64,000 nucleotides of DNA from Candidatus Binatia bacterium (GTDB lineage: Bacteria; Desulfobacterota; Binatia; HRBIN30): positions 186,001-250,000 of the forward strand of contig BPIR01000001.1 in the NCBI GenBank assembly GCA_026004215.1, read 5' to 3'. The translations under genes and the position numbers were made by a program. Below are positions 19,826 through 28,097 of the stretch, one piece after another. The number at the start of each line of letters is the position of its first letter. Position 1 is the first letter of the stretch. The notes beneath the pieces are model-generated. The model did not search any database, was not told where the DNA came from, and saw only the letters and a program-made list of their open reading frames with translations.

Positions 19826-20620
19826 TTATTTGGTTGGCCGGGAAAGACCCAGCGCGATCAACTGAAAAGCCCCAACGGCGTACGTTAGGCATGCCCCCGG
19901 GAACAGCATGAGCCAGGGAGCGACGCGGTAATACGTCTGACTTTCGCTTAACATCCGGCCCCAGCTCGGCGCCGGCGGAGGCGTACCGAGCCCAATGAAG
20001 CTTAGACCGGCATCAATGAGAAGTGCATGGCTGGCTGTCATTGCCCAGAGAGTGAAGACGGTGGAGGAAAGCGCTGGCACCACGTGCAACAGGAGAATGC
20101 GCGCTGGTCCCGCACCGAGTGCCTGCGCGGCCACAACGTGGGTTGCGGCTGCAATAGATTTCACTTCGGCGCGGACAGTTCGAGCGCTGGTCGTCCAGCC
20201 CACGGCGACGATGACAAAGAGAAGCATCGGCACGTTCGGCTCGAACAACGCTGCCACTCCCATGGCGAGCAAGAGGACCGGAAACGACAACACGACATCT
20301 GTTGCGCGCATGAAAACCTGCTCCAGTAAGCCACCCGCATAGCCCGCTAGTAGGCCAATCAGGGTGCCCAGACCGACACTGCCGAAACTTGCAGCCACCG
20401 CGATGAACAAGGATAACCTCGCGCCATAGATCACGCGGCTGCAGACATCGCGCCCGAGCTCGTCTGTGCCGCATGGAAAATGCCATTGCGGGGGCCACGG
20501 ATCGCCGAACGATGGAGCGACGGGCTGGATCGGATCCGGAAGGGGAAGAACAGGGGCGGCGACGGCTACGATACCCAAGGGAAGCAGCATTGCCAGCCCG
20601 AGTCTCGTCGCTTGTGACAC
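19826..20620 (-). CDS. ABC transporter permease, DppC-like
   Basis: Inner-membrane permease of 264 aa with about six hydrophobic segments. The N-terminal part carries the PCGTDELGRDVCSRVIYGARLSL motif region typical of DppC/OppC permeases. The EAA-type loop for ATPase contact is near VAAQALGAGPARILLLHVVPAL. It lies between the DppB-like gene (18-nt gap) and the binding-protein gene (13-nt gap). No ATP-binding subunit is encoded beside it. Confidence 0.92.
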   Translation of the reverse strand: MSQATRLGLAMLLPLGIVAVAAPVLPLPDPIQPVAPSFGDPWPPQWHFPCGTDELGRDVCSRVIYGARLSLFIAVAASFGSVGLGTLIGLLAGYAGGLLEQVFMRATDVVLSFPVLLLAMGVAALFEPNVPMLLFVIVAVGWTTSARTVRAEVKSIAAATHVVAAQALGAGPARILLLHVVPALSSTVFTLWAMTASHALLIDAGLSFIGLGTPPPAPSWGRMLSESQTYYRVAPWLMLFPGACLTYAVGAFQLIALGLSRPTK

Positions 20621-20638
20621 TGGCGCTGTCCCCTCGGG

Positions 20639-21553
20639 CTAAGACTCTGTGCGCGTACGGGGGTCGATCCAGGCGTAACAGGCGTCCACGATCAAGTTGG
20701 CCAAAACCACGAAAAGGGTCGCGCACACCACGGTGCCCATGAGCGTAGGCAAATCCTGGTTAAATACGGCTTCCACGGCAAGCCTTCCGATCCCGGGCCA
20801 GTTGAACACCGTTTCCGTAAGTGTCACCCCTCCGAGAAGCGAGGCGAGATCGAGACCCAGCAGTGTGACCACGGTGAGGAGAACGTCTCGCAGCGCGTGC
20901 CGGAATACGATCCGGCTCCGGGGAACCCCTTTTGCTCGGGCGGTGCGGACGAAATCTGACCTCATCGCGTCTTCGAGCCTCGCCATCACGATACGTGCGT
21001 AGTTCGCGGCCAAGCCAGCACCAAGGGCGCACGCGGGTAAGACCACACCTGCCCCGCTATACCCGCCAAGCGGAAACACGGGAATCACGTAAGCGCCGCA
21101 GTACAAGAGCAGTAGGCCCAGCCAGAAAGCGGGCAGCGCGAGGCCGACTGTGCATCCTGCAAACACCCACGGTGCAGCCCTTGGGTACAGAGCGGGCAGG
21201 CAGCCGAGCAAGACACCGAGCGATCCACCGAGAATCCATGCCACAACCGCTAATAAAGCCGTTGCCGGCAGGCGCTGCCGGATGGACTGCGTGACCGGTT
21301 CGCGCGTCACATATGAGCGGCCGAGATCTCCCTGGAGTAACCTTCCGAGATAGCGGAGGTACTGAATGAGGACCGGCCGATCCAAGCCCAACTGCTCCCG
21401 GATCTCTCTCACCACGGCCGGAGATGCTTTGGGTCCTGCGATTGCCACTGCAGGGTCTCCCGGCACAAGTAAAGTCAGCGTGAATGTCAGAAAGGTAACC
21501 CCGAAAAACACGATGACGGAAGACAAGAGCTTTCGTATGAACAGACTCGTCAT
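20639..21553 (-). CDS. ABC transporter permease, DppB-like
   Basis: Inner-membrane permease of 304 aa, first gene of the importer operon. It shows the DppB opening MTSLFIRKLLSSVIVFFGVTFLTF, the PGDP motif, LGLDRPVLIQYLRYL, and the EAA loop near RTARAKGVPRSRIVFRHALRD. The C-terminus has ETVFNWPGIGRLAVEAVFNQDLP, a hallmark of this permease group. It is divergent from an HTH-TPR protein gene across 207 nt. Confidence 0.93.
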   Translation of the reverse strand: MTSLFIRKLLSSVIVFFGVTFLTFTLTLLVPGDPAVAIAGPKASPAVVREIREQLGLDRPVLIQYLRYLGRLLQGDLGRSYVTREPVTQSIRQRLPATALLAVVAWILGGSLGVLLGCLPALYPRAAPWVFAGCTVGLALPAFWLGLLLLYCGAYVIPVFPLGGYSGAGVVLPACALGAGLAANYARIVMARLEDAMRSDFVRTARAKGVPRSRIVFRHALRDVLLTVVTLLGLDLASLLGGVTLTETVFNWPGIGRLAVEAVFNQDLPTLMGTVVCATLFVVLANLIVDACYAWIDPRTRTES

Positions 21554-21760
21554 GGTGCGTTCATCGTTCTTACCGTGGGAAGCAGCGCGGTGAAACTAGA
21601 TCGTACTTGTTCGTCCGGGACCTTCGAGGAGTGTGTTGTTGCAGCCCGGGAAAAATTCGCGCCCGTAGCTCCGTGCTTGTCTCCTGCAAAGGACTTTGGC
21701 ACACACGGATGAGAACGAAGGCGGCTCGCGCATCGTTGTTACGATCCGGAGCGAAGGTTC

Positions 21761-22657
21761 GTGGCAAGCAAATCGAGGAAGAATAGCGTCCCCACTGGTG
21801 AGCGCGTCGAGTTATTGACGACGGCGCAAGCGGGCAGAATTTTGGGTATCTCTGCACAGCGCGTACGACGATTGGTCCGGTTGAGCGAACTTCCCTTCGG
21901 CCGTTCTGGAAGAAAGTGGTTGCTTGGCTTTCGAGAGATCGCCTTTCTCCGGCAAGTGCTCCGGTTGAACGCCAGAGCTCGTGGAAAGCAAAAGTTGCTG
22001 CGTGCCATCGAAGCATGTAAGGCCCGGAGCTCTACCGGGCGCGGCAAAGGGAAAATTCGTTTTCACGAGGCCGCCGGCGACTTCGTCGTCCAAGAGAGCT
22101 CAGGGTATCGAGATCCGGTGTCGGGTCAATTCTTTTTGCCGTTTCCGGAAGCAACTGGCGGAGATTCGTCGAAGCCGGCGATTGTCATGTCGCTTGGGGA
22201 GTTGCGTGCCAAGGTTCAGGATGGGGCTCACGACGAGCCTTCGGAGCGCTGGTATGCGCTCGCGGTGGCTCGCGAGGAAGCAGGCGATTTAGATGGAGCG
22301 CAACAAGCCTACTTGAACGCGCTTCGTTTAGACCCAAGTTTGTCCGACGCTTGCGTCAATCTCGGCCGACTTGCGCACCAGCGGGGCGCGGTTCGGCGGG
22401 CAGCGCATTGGTATCGGCGCGCGATCGCCATCTCGCCCGACGACCCGATCGCGCACTACAACCTCGCGATTGCTTTGGAAGATCTCGGCGACTTTGCCGG
22501 CGCGATCGTGGAGTACAGACACGCTTTAGACCGCGACTGGGAGTTCCCCGAAGCGCATTTCAACCTCAGTCGCCTCTTGCGAGCACTCGGGCAGCAACTT
22601 GCCGCGATGCGGCACTTGCGGATCTATCGCCAGTTGACTGGACTGAGTGGCTCCTAA
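21761..22657 (+). CDS. Helix-turn-helix and TPR fusion protein
   Basis: A 298-aa protein starting at GTG 21761. Residues about 17-75 look like a MerR/excisionase-type winged helix-turn-helix (LLTTAQAGRILGISAQRVRRLV). A linker follows, containing FHEAAGDFVVQESSGYRDPVSGQFFLPF, then at least three TPR repeats (about 160-290; ALRLDPSLSDACVNLGRLAHQ and AIAISPDDPIAHYNLAIALE are typical). This joins a DNA-binding head to a protein-binding tail. It is divergent from the ABC importer, so it may regulate that operon; this is inference. It converges on the TPR lipoprotein gene with a 22-nt gap. Confidence 0.75.
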   Translation: MASKSRKNSVPTGERVELLTTAQAGRILGISAQRVRRLVRLSELPFGRSGRKWLLGFREIAFLRQVLRLNARARGKQKLLRAIEACKARSSTGRGKGKIRFHEAAGDFVVQESSGYRDPVSGQFFLPFPEATGGDSSKPAIVMSLGELRAKVQDGAHDEPSERWYALAVAREEAGDLDGAQQAYLNALRLDPSLSDACVNLGRLAHQRGAVRRAAHWYRRAIAISPDDPIAHYNLAIALEDLGDFAGAIVEYRHALDRDWEFPEAHFNLSRLLRALGQQLAAMRHLRIYRQLTGLSGS

Positions 22658-22679
22658 GTCCCCGTCGGCCGCTAAAACG

Positions 22680-23579
22680 TCACTCGAAGTGGCAAACAGC
22701 GCACGCTTCCTGTCGGTACCCCACCAAAGGAGGATCGTTATTGGGATCCTCGTCACGGTAGGCAGCTACGCGCTGACTCACAGTTGCCAGTCGTTGCTCA
22801 GCTAGCTCGCGAAAGCGCCAGGGCTGTCCGTTGCCGAGAGCGGAAAAGTCGGCGAGTGCCAAACGATAAAAACCCGCGGCGCGGGTCCCATCGCCTGCCT
22901 TGGCAAACAAATCTCCAAACAAGACGAGCGAACCCTCGATGTTGTGCGGCGCCTTGCCCTTGTTGCCGCAGATCTCTGGTTGGGTGAACGGGGAGCAAGC
23001 GGCATTCAGCGGGTCGCCTACATACTGCATCGCCTCGGCGTACAGAGGACTCGTTGGCGGTACGACGAAAGCAACTGTTCCGATGAAGTCAAAGGTATTG
23101 AACTCGGGGTACAACCTGATGGAGGCCCGAAGCTGTTCCAGTCCGAGCTCTTGCAAAGCTTCGTCGTGCTCGACCACGCCCCTCATGTACGTAGCGGCGG
23201 CGCGAAAACCTGGTATTCGACGATCTGCTGGAACCAAATCCACCGCGCGATCTAGCGCTAGCTGTGCGCGTCGGATTTCGTCCTTCTCGAATGGCGTGGC
23301 ATCGTGGTAGTCTGCGACACTTTGGGCAAAACGGAACATGTGCATCATTCCAAGTCGGAAGTAGGCCACACCGTCGCTGGGATTTAACCTGACCGTGCGG
23401 CTCAGTAGATCCACGGCCTCTTGAGCCCGGTCCTTCCGTCCGAGAAGCGTGTCGTAAAATGCCTCCTCTCCCCGTAAGGCTAGCTCAGTCGCCGACTCAG
23501 CTGTACCTTGTGTTTCTCGGTCGTCTCCACAACTTGCGAGCACGACAGCCAAAAGAACCAACAAAAAACGTGACAACAT
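22680..23579 (-). CDS. TPR lipoprotein with C-terminal CxxCH motif
   Basis: From ATG 23579 the protein has 299 aa. It opens MLSRFLLVLLAVVLASC, a signal peptide with the lipobox at C17; the same frame is open to 23807 but that extension lacks a signal. Helical repeat segments include AVDLLSRTVRLNPSDGVAYFRLG and AAGFYRLALADFSALG. The last seven residues, CAVCHFE, place a CxxCH c-type heme-binding motif at C293-H297. Further cysteines occur at PLNAACSPFTQPEICG. The function is unknown. It lies at the 3' end of the minus-strand arm of module A, after a 158-nt gap. Confidence 0.7.
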   Translation of the reverse strand: MLSRFLLVLLAVVLASCGDDRETQGTAESATELALRGEEAFYDTLLGRKDRAQEAVDLLSRTVRLNPSDGVAYFRLGMMHMFRFAQSVADYHDATPFEKDEIRRAQLALDRAVDLVPADRRIPGFRAAATYMRGVVEHDEALQELGLEQLRASIRLYPEFNTFDFIGTVAFVVPPTSPLYAEAMQYVGDPLNAACSPFTQPEICGNKGKAPHNIEGSLVLFGDLFAKAGDGTRAAGFYRLALADFSALGNGQPWRFRELAEQRLATVSQRVAAYRDEDPNNDPPLVGYRQEACAVCHFE

Positions 23580-23737
23580 ATTTCGTGCCCATAAGTAAGC
23601 GAGAGCCACACCTGAGACAAGCGGCAAAGAATACGGCCCGGAACACCTAGCCAACCTGAGTGCGCGTGCTACCCCGCAGCCGCCCTGCCTTGGCACCAAA
23701 GGTCCCGGGACTTCTTTGGTTGTGCGCGCGGTCGGCC

Positions 23738-24196
23738 TCAGCGGCGGAGCAACGAGGCCGCCGAATCTTCGCCGATCAGGCGGGTGAATCGTCGTGCAAT
23801 CCGCCAAGAACCATCTGCCACTCGAACAAATTCCCAGCGATTAAAGCTCAGTCGCCACAAAATTACGCTGTCGTCATCTTGCCTAACGTACAATCGCGAG
23901 TATCCACGTGCGAATCCACGGTCTCCGAGCACGGTTACCACTACAGGGCCCATAGTGTGGGCACTTGCAACGACGGACGCATTGCCACGCTGCGTCAAAA
24001 TCGTGCTTACAATCTGCTCGCGCCCCTCGAGTCGCAGATCGTCTAGCTCGTAAACGGCATCGTCCGTGAACATCTCGGACAGAGCCGTCCCGTCCCCGGC
24101 GTCAGCCGCGAGACCATATTCGACGATCAGGTCATGCAACGCCAAGGTATCTTCCAGCCGGCGAACGCGCCGTTCGAGGCCATCCGTTGTGCTCAT
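23738..24196 (-). CDS. NTF2-like (SnoaL) protein
   Basis: A 152-aa protein with the NTF2/SnoaL fold pattern: helical start LEDTLALHDLIVEYGLAADAGD, then ALSEMFTDDAVYELDDLRLEGREQIVSTI, then alternating strands to the end. This fold includes ketosteroid isomerases, polyketide cyclases and steroid dehydratases as well as proteins of no known activity. An aspartate near the N-terminus (D23) and D47 are candidate acid-base residues. It lies 16 nt downstream of a DUF35 gene in a thiolase/enoyl-CoA hydratase arm, which supports an acyl-CoA or steroid role by context only. Confidence 0.8.
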   Translation of the reverse strand: MSTTDGLERRVRRLEDTLALHDLIVEYGLAADAGDGTALSEMFTDDAVYELDDLRLEGREQIVSTILTQRGNASVVASAHTMGPVVVTVLGDRGFARGYSRLYVRQDDDSVILWRLSFNRWEFVRVADGSWRIARRFTRLIGEDSAASLLRR

Positions 24197-24212
24197 GACT
24201 AGCGCTCCTGGT

Positions 24213-24659
24213 TCAAGTTACGGGCTCCCAAAGAGGCAGCGTCACAGAGGCAGTGAGTGGCTGGAAAATCACCCGCACCGGCATGTCGAAGTACACATCC
24301 TGAGGCCGACAATGAACCATGTAGGTGACCAGCCTTGCTCCCTCCTCGGTTTCGATGATCGCGAGGGTCAGGGGTAGAAGATGCTGAAAAGCCGGCAGGA
24401 ACGGTTCGTAAGCAACTACGTAAGAAAATACCCTTCCCAGCCCGGAAGCCTCGAACCACTCGAGCGGAGCTTCTCGCCAGTAGAGGGGCTTCGGAGGCCA
24501 GTGCAAACGGTGGGTGTGTACCTCTCGCTGCAACATCAACTTGCCCGCGCGTGCGCCTTCCCAAAACGGACGCATGACGGGGTCCTCCAAATCCGGTAAC
24601 GGGTAGTCCGGATGGAGAAATTGCGGGGCAACTAAGAAACGCGGCGGCGGCTCCTTCAT
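24213..24659 (-). CDS. DUF35 OB-fold protein without zinc-ribbon cysteines
   Basis: A 148-aa protein of the DUF35 (rubredoxin-like plus OB-fold) group that partners SCP2-type thiolases and MaoC hydratases. The N-terminal layout (DPVMRPFWEGARAGKLMLQ) and the segment GLGRVFSYVVAYEPFLPAF are typical. The position where the zinc ribbon should give CxxC pairs has none, so it can no longer bind zinc. Its ATG overlaps the upstream stop by 4 nt (ATGA). It is the likely partner of the thiolase-like protein encoded at 25462-26655, by context. Confidence 0.82.
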   Translation of the reverse strand: MKEPPPRFLVAPQFLHPDYPLPDLEDPVMRPFWEGARAGKLMLQREVHTHRLHWPPKPLYWREAPLEWFEASGLGRVFSYVVAYEPFLPAFQHLLPLTLAIIETEEGARLVTYMVHCRPQDVYFDMPVRVIFQPLTASVTLPLWEPVT

Positions 24660-25087
24660 GAAGGACCTCCTTCGTCAGGGCTCACAAAAGTGTTCGGAGA
24701 TCGTTTGCCAGCTTCGGCTTGTTCGTGCGAGCGAGTACTCCCATCTCCAGCTTGCTGGCGGGAGTGGCATGTGTGAGGTGAAGTATCGTCGCTGTTAGCG
24801 TAGCGAATCACAGTTGGGCGCGGGCGCCTAGGAATCGGCCGAAGCGTTTCCGCTAAAGCTTTTCGGATGACATCGAGTTCCTTCTGCGCCGGGCGACACT
24901 CCAACACGATCCGGATACCGGGATCGTTCGGCTCGCGCTCGAAATGAAAGCCGTAAACGATCCCCAGACTGCGGAGCAAGGGAGAGACAACTTGCTCGAT
25001 GTCCCGAATCCGTTCCGCCGGGAGCTGTAGCCCGTCCGTCTGAAAGTGTGTGTGAATGAATGTTTGCCACTCGTCGATGATGCGCAT
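24656..25087 (-). CDS. Hypothetical protein, 143 aa
   Basis: Not recognised. Residues 1-88 look like a small alpha/beta domain (MRIIDEWQTFIHTHFQ; LLRSLGIVYGFHFERE; IRIVLECRPAQKELDVIRKAL). From about residue 90 the chain is low-complexity, rich in Ser, Arg, His and Gln, and probably disordered. The 4-nt overlap with the DUF35 gene is the best evidence that it is translated; its start is less certain because 374 nt upstream carry no convincing gene. Confidence 0.5.
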   Translation of the reverse strand: MRIIDEWQTFIHTHFQTDGLQLPAERIRDIEQVVSPLLRSLGIVYGFHFEREPNDPGIRIVLECRPAQKELDVIRKALAETLRPIPRRPRPTVIRYANSDDTSPHTCHSRQQAGDGSTRSHEQAEAGKRSPNTFVSPDEGGPS

Positions 25088-25461
25088 AGGAATGCAAGCG
25101 GTCCGAGGATTCCGCCAACGTGTTTTCTAGTCCACGCTGCGCGAGCAAGCCAGACGCAGTGCATGGGAGGCGCGTGTCGCCTGTCTTAGCTTGGGTCCAG
25201 CGAGGGGAACACAGGATCGCAAAATTGGCCAAGTGCCGAGGCTTTCCAGAAGCCAAATCCGTGCGGGCCACTACACGCAGCACGTCGCGGTGAAGGATGA
25301 AGGCGCCTGATGCGCAACGGCCGAGGCTCGCTTCGGACTCGATACGGCCCAACCATTCGGACGGCCGAGACCGGTGGGTTACGGCCGATGTGTCGGCGAG
25401 ATGTTCGTCACCCTGGAACAGCGGAGGTTGCTCTGCGTGGGGACGATGCCACTTTTGATTT
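25088..25461. other. Intergenic stretch with no convincing gene
   Basis: The gap between the thiolase stop and the 143-aa hypothetical gene, both on the minus strand. Open frames here (for example minus 24828-25352) have arginine/serine-rich composition with no domain and overlap real genes. I saw no tRNA, strong hairpin or copy of the module operator. It may be a leader of the downstream genes or a decayed gene. Confidence 0.4.
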
Positions 25462-26655
25462 TTATGCGGCCCGCAGGATCATTGCGCTCGTGGCCACACC
25501 GGAAGCTCCGGTCACCAAAACCGCGTTGCAGTTGGGCACTTGGTTCCAAGACGTACCGCGGATTTGCCGCACCCCTTCGAGGATGAGATTGAATCCGTGG
25601 ACATAGGCCTCCGATAGTCCCCCGCCGGATGTCAGCACCGGCAGCTCACCTCCAATTTCGATCCGACCTCCCTCAGTGAAGGGCCCGCCCTCCCCTTTTT
25701 TGCAGAAGCCGTAATCTTCAAGGCCCATGATGACTAGAGGAGTGAAGGCATCGTAAATCTGTGCGCAATCGATGTCTTTGGGCTTCAGAGCGGAACGCGC
25801 CCAGAGGGTTTGCGCGCAAAATGCTGCCGTCGAGTCCATGTCTCGTGTGTTGTTGTAGTTGGCCAAATGCACCGGGTTGGGTCCGCTCGCTTGCGCTACG
25901 GAGTGCACGAGTACAGGCTTTTGCTGGAGGTCGCGCGCGCGTTCGATCGAAGTGACCACGCACGCCAGCGCCCCGTCTGTTTCTAGGCAGCAGTCGTAAA
26001 GGCAAAGCGGATAGCTGATCATCCGACCTTCAAAATAAGTGGCGAGGTCGAGCGGGCGGCCGCGCATCATGGCGTAAGGGTTATTCTGCGCGTGCTTGCG
26101 CGCCGCGATCGCGACATTGGCGAAATGTTCCCGCTTAGTACCATAAAGATGCATGTGGCGGTGGGCATACAGGCCGATAATGTCCACCGGTCGGATCAAA
26201 CCCCAAGGCAGGTACAGGGATTTGTCGTCACGAGCAATGGCGCGCTCTTGCGCCCAAGGCCGGGACGATTTGGCTCCTCGATTCCGCGCCCGATGGCACA
26301 CAACGACAGAAGCCAAGCCTGTGGCAATCGCCGCAGCAGCGTGCATGATTGTTGCCGCTGAAGCTCCGCCGCCGTATGAGATCTTGTCCCACCACTGTAG
26401 ATTCTGTACGCCGAGGCGCCGCGCGATGGTTACCTCGTGGGTCGCCTCCATTTCGAACATGCTCATGCCATCGACATCTGCGGCGCGGAGGCCTGCGTCT
26501 TCCAGTGCGAGCTGAATTGCCTCTACGGCGGTGTCGGCAATGGGGCGCCCAATGTCTTTTGCAAAAGGCAACTGTCCGATGCCGACAATCGCGACTCGAT
26601 CCTGAATCCGTCGGAATAAATCCCGATCGAGTTTGTCGGCAGCAAGTTGGGTCAC
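25462..26655 (-). CDS. Thiolase-like lipid-transfer protein, Ltp2 type
   Basis: From GTG 26655 the protein has 397 aa of the SCP2-thiolase/lipid-transfer family. The N-terminal block DRVAIVGIGQLPFAKDIGR is typical. Where thiolases have the acyl-accepting cysteine this one reads ISYGGGASAAT (92-102), so it cannot act as a normal thiolase. The block YDAFTPLVIMGLEDYGFC (from Y301) followed by KKGEGGPF resembles Ltp2, the tyrosine-dependent retro-aldolase that, with the DUF35 protein ChsH2, removes a three-carbon unit from the sterol side chain. That function is an inference from motif and from the nearby DUF35 gene. The same frame stays open upstream into the next gene but is not coding there. 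Confidence 0.85.
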   Translation of the reverse strand: MTQLAADKLDRDLFRRIQDRVAIVGIGQLPFAKDIGRPIADTAVEAIQLALEDAGLRAADVDGMSMFEMEATHEVTIARRLGVQNLQWWDKISYGGGASAATIMHAAAAIATGLASVVVCHRARNRGAKSSRPWAQERAIARDDKSLYLPWGLIRPVDIIGLYAHRHMHLYGTKREHFANVAIAARKHAQNNPYAMMRGRPLDLATYFEGRMISYPLCLYDCCLETDGALACVVTSIERARDLQQKPVLVHSVAQASGPNPVHLANYNNTRDMDSTAAFCAQTLWARSALKPKDIDCAQIYDAFTPLVIMGLEDYGFCKKGEGGPFTEGGRIEIGGELPVLTSGGGLSEAYVHGFNLILEGVRQIRGTSWNQVPNCNAVLVTGASGVATSAMILRAA

Positions 26656-26717
26656 AGCGTGGAAACCTCGCCTCTGGTTCTTGAGACCGTTTGGCGGCGC
26701 GAAACGGAGGCAGCGGC

Positions 26718-27518
26718 TTAAGAAGGGTCTCGAAATCGTGGCTGGCGCTTTTCCAAATTTGCCTGCACCGCTTCGCGCTGATTTGGGCGACCAATCAGGG
26801 ACAGTTGTAACTCTTGCTCCAAAGCTAAGCCCTCCACCACTGAGCTTACCGTTGCTTCGTTCCAGAGCCGCTTGGCGGCACGGATTGCGTCGGGGGACCG
26901 ACCGGCGATCTCGCGAGCGAGTGCCATGGCCTCCGTAAAGGGGTCGTTGGCGCAACGCGTCACCAGGCCGAGGCGCGCGGCATCTTCGCCGCTTACGATG
27001 CGGCCGGTAAAGGTGAGTTCTTTCGCAACATCCAGCCGCACGAGTCGCCGCAGGGTTTGCGTTCCGCTCATATCCGGAATGAGTCCCCAGCGAATTTCCA
27101 TGATCGACAGTTGGGCATCTGGGGCGGCGATTCGGATATCGGCTCCAAGCGCAATCTGCAATCCGCCGCCAAACGCTACGCCATGCACAGCAGCAATGAC
27201 TGGGACAGGGAGCTCTTGCCAAGCCCAAGCGGCCCGTTGGGCAAGGTTCCCTACCCTGCCTTGCCGCTGGCTGACTAAGGTCGAGCCATCCCCCCCTCCG
27301 GCCATGGAGGCGAAGGACGCGAAATCCAAGCCCGCGCAAAATGCCCGCCCCGCGCCCCGCATGACGACAGCGCGCACTCCCGTTTGTGTTTCGAGCTCTT
27401 CCGCGGCTCGGTTGATGGCCTCGAACATCGCCATGTCTAGAGCGTTGAGCTTTTCGGGCCGGTTCAAAGTGACCACAGCGACGCCGTCTTGGATTTCTGT
27501 GAGAACTCGGTCGTTCAC
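26718..27518 (-). CDS. Enoyl-CoA hydratase/isomerase family protein
   Basis: A 266-aa crotonase-fold protein starting at GTG 27518, which follows an AAAGGA ribosome site; the frame is open to 27629 but that region holds the operator and promoter. Oxyanion-hole segments AGRAFCAGLDF and VHGVAFGGGLQIALGADIRI are intact, followed by AQLSIMEIRWGLIPDMSGTQTL. Expected role is hydration of a 2-enoyl-CoA or a related crotonase reaction in acyl-CoA breakdown. It is the first gene of the minus arm of module A, about 100 nt from the shared operator at 27619. Confidence 0.9.
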   Translation of the reverse strand: MNDRVLTEIQDGVAVVTLNRPEKLNALDMAMFEAINRAAEELETQTGVRAVVMRGAGRAFCAGLDFASFASMAGGGDGSTLVSQRQGRVGNLAQRAAWAWQELPVPVIAAVHGVAFGGGLQIALGADIRIAAPDAQLSIMEIRWGLIPDMSGTQTLRRLVRLDVAKELTFTGRIVSGEDAARLGLVTRCANDPFTEAMALAREIAGRSPDAIRAAKRLWNEATVSSVVEGLALEQELQLSLIGRPNQREAVQANLEKRQPRFRDPS

Positions 27519-27618
27519 GATGCATTCCTTTCTTTTGCGCAAATGTGTTCTTGCTTGCACAGAGATCGTCGAAAGAAAAGCAATCCGGTATCGGGCGGCA
27601 AGGTTCGGCCCGCCTGAC

Positions 27619-27640
27619 TTGACGAACAAACGTTCATTGG
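27619..27640 (+). promoter_or_regulatory. Shared TetR-type operator, copy 1
   Basis: TTGACG (27619-27624) runs directly into the palindrome AACAAACGTTCATT (27625-27638) and then GG. The pattern is shared with copies at 55591 and 61495. On the plus strand TTGACG can serve as a -35 box with the palindrome filling the spacer; the -10 (TTAGGC or TAGGCA) is poor. It ends 16 nt before the DUF35 start at 27657 and lies about 100 nt before the divergent enoyl-CoA hydratase start, so one repressor could control both arms. The TetR protein encoded at 61536 is the proposed ligand. Confidence 0.75.
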
Positions 27641-27656
27641 CTTAGGCAACCGGTTC

Positions 27657-28097
27657 ATGGGCGAGAAGCGCAAGATTCCCATCAAGGCAGGTTATTTCAC
27701 GATTCCGGAGAATGCCTCCGATCCCCCCCGGCTACTCGGTAGCCGCTGCCAGCGGTGCGGAGAGCACTATTTTCCGCGGCGAGCAATTTGCGCGAAAGCC
27801 TCGTGCTTGGCGGAGGACCTCGTAGATGTCGAATTGGGACCCCAGGGCACGCTCTATAGTTTCACATTCGTCCACATGCCGCTGTTTGGCTCCAGTAATT
27901 TGGAACACATGGATGGGTACGGTGTCGGCCAAATAGACTTGCCGGAGGGGCCGAGAGTCCAACTGCCCTTGGCTGGGCGAAAGGAGGATTACTATATCGG
28001 CCAGCCGTTGATCGCGGAGTTGGATAAGCTGCGCGAGGAAGGAGACGCGGACGTCGTGATCGTGCGCTTTCGACCGGTAGCGGAGGGCGGAGCATGA
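27657..28097 (+). CDS. DUF35 zinc-ribbon OB-fold protein
   Basis: A 146-aa protein with the full DUF35 arrangement: a zinc ribbon with C31, C34, C45 and C50 (RCQRCGEHYFP then CAKASC), followed by an OB-fold (GTLYSFTFVHMPLFG and onward). Such proteins form heteromers with SCP2-type thiolases, as ChsH2 does with Ltp2. The gene is first of the plus arm of module A, and its stop overlaps the thiolase start by 4 nt (ATGA), supporting a one-to-one complex. The start codon lies 18 nt after the operator palindrome, leaving little room for a leader. Confidence 0.92.
   Translation: MGEKRKIPIKAGYFTIPENASDPPRLLGSRCQRCGEHYFPRRAICAKASCLAEDLVDVELGPQGTLYSFTFVHMPLFGSSNLEHMDGYGVGQIDLPEGPRVQLPLAGRKEDYYIGQPLIAELDKLREEGDADVVIVRFRPVAEGGA

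Noticed and set aside
26656..27525. In-frame upstream extension of the Ltp2-like gene to a 687-aa product
   Set aside because: The extra 290 residues are low-complexity Arg/Ser-rich and overlap the enoyl-CoA hydratase gene in another frame; the family start is at 26655.
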